DNA of 64,000 bases, taken from contig NZ_FNAQ01000001.1 in the NCBI RefSeq assembly GCF_900101955.1, forward strand, positions 375,358 through 439,357, written 5' to 3'. This DNA is from Desulfuromonas thiophila (GTDB taxonomy: Bacteria; Desulfobacterota; Desulfuromonadia; Desulfuromonadales; Desulfuromonadaceae). The position numbers and the translations under genes are program-made. The notes beneath the pieces are model-generated. The model did no database searches. It was given only the letters and a program-made list of their open reading frames with translations, and had not been told where the DNA came from. Positions 60,578 to 64,000 of this stretch are shown here, piece by piece. Every line of letters starts with the position of its first letter. The first letter of the stretch is position 1.

Positions 60578-63135
60578 GGCCCGCCGGAATGCTGACGATT
60601 GAGGAGAGAAAATCCGCCGTACTGGATCGCCTTGACGTGGCCGGGCTGGTTGCTGAACTGTTCGACCGCCGAACCCCGGCCGGAGCGAATCAGGTTTTAG
60701 TGCTGTGTCCTTATCACTCGGAAAGCACCCCGAGCTGTTCGGTCAATACCCGGTCCGGCCTTCATAACTGCAAAGCCTGCGGGGAGAGCGGCAACGTGTT
60801 TGATATGTACATGGCCGCCCGGGGGCTGGACTTCGCCGCCGCCCTGGCCGAACTGGAAAGCCGCTGCGGGATCGAGCCGCACGGCGGATCACCGCGCAAG
60901 AACACCGCCACACCTGCCCCGAAAAAAACGACATCCAAAGCCAACCCGAAACAGGCCGCCGCTTCTTCGCCGCGTGGCCCGGCGGTTGCCGTGTTTCGGT
61001 ACTATGATGACAACAACGTATTTTGTTACCAGAAAACCAGGTTTGAACCCGGCCGCGACGGCAAGTCGAAAGAGTTTGCTTTTGAACACCTGACCGGCGA
61101 AGGATTCGCACCCGGGCGGGGACCACACCCGCCGCTGTTGTATGGCCTGCATCGGCTGGCGACTGCACCGCCTGCCGGGCGTGTTTTTGTGGTCGAAGGC
61201 GAAGGCAAGGCCGATGCCCTGGCCGCCTGGGGAGAGGTTGCGGTTTGTACCGATTCCGGGGCCGCTGGCCGCTGGCCGGGAGCCTTCAATCACTTTTTCA
61301 CGGGCCGCCGCGTGGTGATTTTGCCCGACAACGACGCGCCGGGGGAAAAATACGCCGCAACGGTTGCCGCCGCGCTGGAAGGGTCCGCCGGGTCAATTTC
61401 GGTTTTGCGCCTGCCGGGCCTGCCCGAAAAAGGCGACGTTCTCGACTGGATCGCCGCCCGCCGGGCTGCCGGCTTGTCGGCTGACGAAATCACGGCCGAA
61501 TTTCTTCACCTGGCCGCGACCCACTGCGAACCCTGGCAAGCCCCGGCGGAAAAGCTGCCGGTGGTGATACCGCCGGAGAATGAGGACGACGGCGGAGACG
61601 ACGACACCACCCCGGAGCGAAGCCGGAGCACACGGGGAGCACCGCGCCTGCTGGCAATGCTGGCCGGACAGCCGCTGCTATGCGATTCCACCGGCGGGAC
61701 CTATGTTCAAATTGATGGCGATGTGTTGCCGCTGGACCCCAAAAGCCCGCGCCTGGCTGAGGTGATGGCCGCCCGCTACTATGCCGCAACCGGGCAAACG
61801 ATCGGCCGTGAAGCCCTGACCGCTGCTTGTCATATCCTGTCCCACCAGGCCCGCCAAACCGGGGAGCTTGCACCCATGGCGAACCGTTGCGCCGCTGTAG
61901 GCGATGCGCTGGTGTTCGACCTGGGCAACCGCCGCGCTGTACGGATCACCCCCGGCGCGTGGCAAGTGACCGAACCCGCACCCGGCACCTTTCGCGATTG
62001 GCAACACAAACGCCCACACCCGGAACCCGTCAAGGGGGGAAATCTGCGCCGCCTGCTCGATTTTGTGCGCGTCGCGCCGGAGGATGCCGAACTTTTTTTG
62101 TTTTCACTCGTTGCGAGTTTGGCGCCGGGGCTGTCCCGTCCGGCACTCAATGTTGAAGGCCCGCAAGGGTCCGGCAAAAGTTCTGCCGCCCGAAAGGTTA
62201 AGCGCCTGCTGGACCCCGGCACCCCGGAAATCGCACTGATACCGCGCAAGGTTGAGGACTTGGACCTGATCCTATCTCGGCATTTTGTGGCGGTTTTAGA
62301 CAATGTGAGTTTTGTTCCCCCCGAGTTGGCTGACTATTTTTGCGGGCTGATTACCGGGGCCGGGCTGCTGCGCCGTGTGCTGCACACGACAAGCGAGCTG
62401 CTCGAGATTGATATTGACGTGCTTTTGATTTTCACCGGCATTTCCGCGCTGTCGAATCGGCCCGACTTGACGGAACGCATGTTGAAAATCAGGCTGGAGC
62501 GGATCGCGGACGACGAACGCCGGACGGATCGCGAGCTTGACGCCGAATTTGCTGAGGCATTGCCCGAGATACTCGGGGGGCTGTTTGATGCCTTGGCCGC
62601 TGGGCTGGCCGTGCTGCCCGGCTATCGACCGCCGCGCCTGCCGCGTCTGGCTGAGTTTAGCCGCTTGGCTGCGGCTTGCGCCGAAGCCGCTGAACCGGGG
62701 GGAGGTGGGCGCTATCTGGCCGCGTTCTTCAAAAATCAGGGCAATCAATATCAGGAACTAGCCGAGAGTGACGGCCTTTTTGCTGCTACGCTGGAGGCGC
62801 TGCGCACGAAAAACCCGCTTGAAGGGTCATTCAAAGAGGTCTGCGACCACCTGCGAGAGATTGCGAACCCTGGCCCAAAAGAAAAATTCCCTACCGCGCA
62901 CAGCTTGCGCCGCACTTTGGAGCGGCTGGCGGTGGCGTTTGAGGCCGCCGGAATTGGGTTTGTGCTGTCAAAACCGGGCGAGCGCACCGCCACCGCAAAA
63001 GGTCATGTGCGTATTTTCACCCGCGCCACATCCTCCGAACTGGCAATCGGATTGACCGACGCCCCACCCCTACCACCGGAACCACCGCCGGAACTGGCCG
63101 GGCTGATGTTCGAGCCGGGGGAGTTGGGGCCGTGA
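60574..63135 (+). CDS. DNA primase with CHC2 zinc finger, Toprim domain and C-terminal P-loop ATPase
   Basis: 853 residues from GTG 60574 (ATG 60589 is an alternative). The zinc finger has C45, H48, C66 and C69 (CPYH, CKAC). The Toprim domain has the catalytic glutamate E208 in VVEGEGKADA and the DND metal motif near 252-254. A linker carries an acidic PENEDDGGDDD stretch. The C-terminal ATPase has Walker A GPQGSGKSS near 529-537, a Walker-B-like FVAVLDNVS and an arginine-rich sensor region (SNRPDLTERMLKIRLERI), like the phage/plasmid helicase group. It should initiate replication of the element. It overlaps both neighbours by four bases. Confidence 0.88.
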   Translation: MRPAGMLTIEERKSAVLDRLDVAGLVAELFDRRTPAGANQVLVLCPYHSESTPSCSVNTRSGLHNCKACGESGNVFDMYMAARGLDFAAALAELESRCGIEPHGGSPRKNTATPAPKKTTSKANPKQAAASSPRGPAVAVFRYYDDNNVFCYQKTRFEPGRDGKSKEFAFEHLTGEGFAPGRGPHPPLLYGLHRLATAPPAGRVFVVEGEGKADALAAWGEVAVCTDSGAAGRWPGAFNHFFTGRRVVILPDNDAPGEKYAATVAAALEGSAGSISVLRLPGLPEKGDVLDWIAARRAAGLSADEITAEFLHLAATHCEPWQAPAEKLPVVIPPENEDDGGDDDTTPERSRSTRGAPRLLAMLAGQPLLCDSTGGTYVQIDGDVLPLDPKSPRLAEVMAARYYAATGQTIGREALTAACHILSHQARQTGELAPMANRCAAVGDALVFDLGNRRAVRITPGAWQVTEPAPGTFRDWQHKRPHPEPVKGGNLRRLLDFVRVAPEDAELFLFSLVASLAPGLSRPALNVEGPQGSGKSSAARKVKRLLDPGTPEIALIPRKVEDLDLILSRHFVAVLDNVSFVPPELADYFCGLITGAGLLRRVLHTTSELLEIDIDVLLIFTGISALSNRPDLTERMLKIRLERIADDERRTDRELDAEFAEALPEILGGLFDALAAGLAVLPGYRPPRLPRLAEFSRLAAACAEAAEPGGGGRYLAAFFKNQGNQYQELAESDGLFAATLEALRTKNPLEGSFKEVCDHLREIANPGPKEKFPTAHSLRRTLERLAVAFEAAGIGFVLSKPGERTATAKGHVRIFTRATSSELAIGLTDAPPLPPEPPPELAGLMFEPGELGP

Positions 63136-63509
63136 AAATCACCCTGCTGAAAGATTTTGAAGCGAAAACCACCGAAGGCCCGCGCCTGCTGCCTGCCGGG
63201 CGGGAGCTGGATCTTGCCGAAGAGAAAGCCCGCGCCCTGATCGCCGCCGGGATCGCTGAGCCTGCCGACCTGCCGCGCCCCTACCTGGACCGGGCCGGGG
63301 AACTGGTGATTCCGCTGAATTGCCCGGCCCGCTTCAAATGGTGGGCCGGGGGACAGTCTGCCTTGGACACCCTGCGGGAGCTGTTCGAGGAACGCGCCGC
63401 CATTATGGAATTTGACGGGGGCCTGCCCCGAGACGAAGCCGAACGCCGGGCCGCTGAAATCACCGGCTACCACCCCCAACCCCGAAAAACGAAGGACACC
63501 GACCCATGA
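63132..63509 (+). CDS. Hypothetical island protein (125 aa)
   Basis: GTG start overlapping the primase stop. It begins MKITLLKDFEAKTTEGPRLL, a small beta element, then LAEEKARALIAAGIAEPAD, as seen in short phage-type proteins. A later helical, acidic part (ALDTLRELFEERAAIMEFDG) ends with PRDEAERRAAEITGYHP. No function assigned. Its stop overlaps the next ATG (ATGA). Confidence 0.75.
   Translation: MKITLLKDFEAKTTEGPRLLPAGRELDLAEEKARALIAAGIAEPADLPRPYLDRAGELVIPLNCPARFKWWAGGQSALDTLRELFEERAAIMEFDGGLPRDEAERRAAEITGYHPQPRKTKDTDP
63474..63508 (+). repeat. Translation-start repeat, copy 1
   Basis: CCCCAACCCC, an A-rich gap, then GAAGGACACCGACCCATGA. The block ends on the start codon of the 61-residue gene and is repeated before the next small gene. 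Confidence 0.65.
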
Positions 63510-63691
63510 ACAGAGCCAAAAAGTTGATCGTTGCCGCCGAAGCAACCCGCAGAAAGTGCCCACTCACTCGGAAGCCCTGCCTGGCGTGGGACTGCGCGCT
63601 GTGGGAGGATCGCGGCTTGCGAGATATTTATTCGCGGGCACATCACGGAGTTTACGCCGTGGGTCTTTGCAAGCTTTGTCGCCGACCCTGA
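63506..63691 (+). CDS. Small cysteine-rich island protein (61 aa)
   Basis: Starts in overlap with the preceding stop. A basic N-terminus (MNRAKKLIVAAEATRRK) precedes a cysteine pattern CPLTRKPCLAWDC and a later CKLC, which could bind zinc. Overlapping ORFs in another frame are less convincing because they lack ribosome sites. Function unknown. Confidence 0.65.
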   Translation: MNRAKKLIVAAEATRRKCPLTRKPCLAWDCALWEDRGLRDIYSRAHHGVYAVGLCKLCRRP

Positions 63692-63716
63692 AGGCCTTGT
63701 TCGCTCCACCGGAAAA

Positions 63717-63753
63717 CCCCAACCCCACAAAGCGAAAGGACACCGACCCATGA
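63717..63753 (+). repeat. Translation-start repeat, copy 2
   Basis: CCCCAACCCC, an A-rich gap, then GAAAGGACACCGACCCATGA, nearly identical to the block at 63474-63508, and again ending on a start codon. Confidence 0.65.
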
Positions 63754-63968
63754 CCGAAACCCGCACACTATCACCACAAACAAAGCTTGTTTTTTTCACC
63801 GGCGCTTTGCGCGAGCTTGACCAGCTGACCGCCCTGATGGACGATGTTTATTTTGAGGCGGGTATCGAGCCGCCCGGACACCTGGCCTGCTACATTTCTG
63901 GCCGAAGCGAAGAGCTGACCGCCCACATTTCCCGCCTGCGGGCCGAAATCAATCCGCCCGCTGGCTAA
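63750..63968 (+). CDS. Small hypothetical island protein (72 aa)
   Basis: The ATG at 63750 has AAAGGA upstream, inside the repeated start region. The product is helical (LVFFTGALRELDQLTALMDDV, EELTAHISRLRAEI) with one cysteine. A longer in-frame ORF begins at 63531 but lacks a ribosome site and overlaps the previous gene. Function unknown. Confidence 0.7.
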   Translation: MTETRTLSPQTKLVFFTGALRELDQLTALMDDVYFEAGIEPPGHLACYISGRSEELTAHISRLRAEINPPAG

Positions 63969-64000
63969 AACCGACGCGCTGAGCGCCCGCACAAGCGACG

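Larger units (their letters stand above)
58846..64000. mobile_element. Left part of a tRNA-Thr-integrated genomic island, phage satellite or similar element
   Basis: It begins at the truncated tRNA and runs off the window. Contents are a repeat-rich non-coding end, an uncharacterised gene, an AlpA-like regulator, a CHC2/Toprim primase with ATPase domain and three small genes, tightly packed on one strand. No integrase, capsid, terminase, relaxase or plasmid partition gene is seen so far. The AlpA-primase pair resembles P4-like satellites and related islands. Confidence 0.7.

Noticed and set aside
63531-63749. N-terminal extension of the last small gene
   Set aside because: It overlaps the cysteine-rich gene and has no ribosome site; the ATG at 63750 sits in the duplicated start region.

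Overview
The window looks like a chromosomal segment of a dissimilatory metal- or sulfur-reducing member of the Desulfuromonadales (Geobacter/Pelobacter/Desulfuromonas type). The reasons are a multiheme c-type cytochrome next to a large outer-membrane barrel gene, a c-type heme motif in a sensor kinase, a split ferredoxin-rich glutamate synthase, paired MinD-type ATPases with ferredoxin inserts and NifX-like partners, sigma-54 promoters, many c-di-GMP proteins, and the gene order rplU-rpmA-obgE-proB-proA-nadD-rsfS-rlmH. The assignment rests on gene content only; there is no rRNA in the window.

Layout. 1-1791: 3' part of glnE with a tiny overlapping lipoprotein ORF. 1750-2556: ttcA. 2658-6206: a leftward operon for an outer-membrane barrel, a small periplasmic protein and a five-heme cytochrome whose frame is crossed by an in-frame TGA that is best read as selenocysteine. 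6557-11621: a three-gene glutamate synthase behind a sigma-54-type promoter. 11870-23025: ilvE, comF, gpmI, a lapA-lapB fusion, then the ribosome/proline/NAD block rlmH to rplU. 23048-28150: NifX-like proteins, two MinD/ferredoxin ATPases, a DUF5320-like protein and a PAS-type sigma-54 activator, with a sigma-54 promoter and a palindromic enhancer candidate between them. 28157-32226: RNase G and a radical SAM protein. 32346-46521: PHP phosphoesterase, class II aldolase, diheme cytochrome, murI, GerMN protein, a short metH, a two-component system, polA and a beta-hydroxyacid dehydrogenase. 46531-50230: a propeller-like exported protein, a TonB receptor and two matching 28-bp palindromes. 50390-58606: signalling genes on the + strand (EAL, GAF-GGDEF, V4R, PAS-GGDEF, FecR, OmpA, CHASE2-HD-GYP).

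58799-64000 is the edge of an integrated element. A tRNA-Thr(CGT) gene is present only as its 3' part (anticodon loop to CCA, with its terminator), as expected where an integrase used the tRNA gene as attB. To its right lie about 640 bp of non-coding DNA rich in short repeats, then an uncharacterised gene, an AlpA-like regulator, a primase/ATPase and small genes that overlap or share a duplicated translation start region. The integrase and intact tRNA are expected beyond the right edge.

The observations most worth following are the UGA-containing cytochrome with a SECIS-like hairpin, the sigma-54/NifX-MinD locus with its palindrome, and the tRNA-anchored replication-type island.
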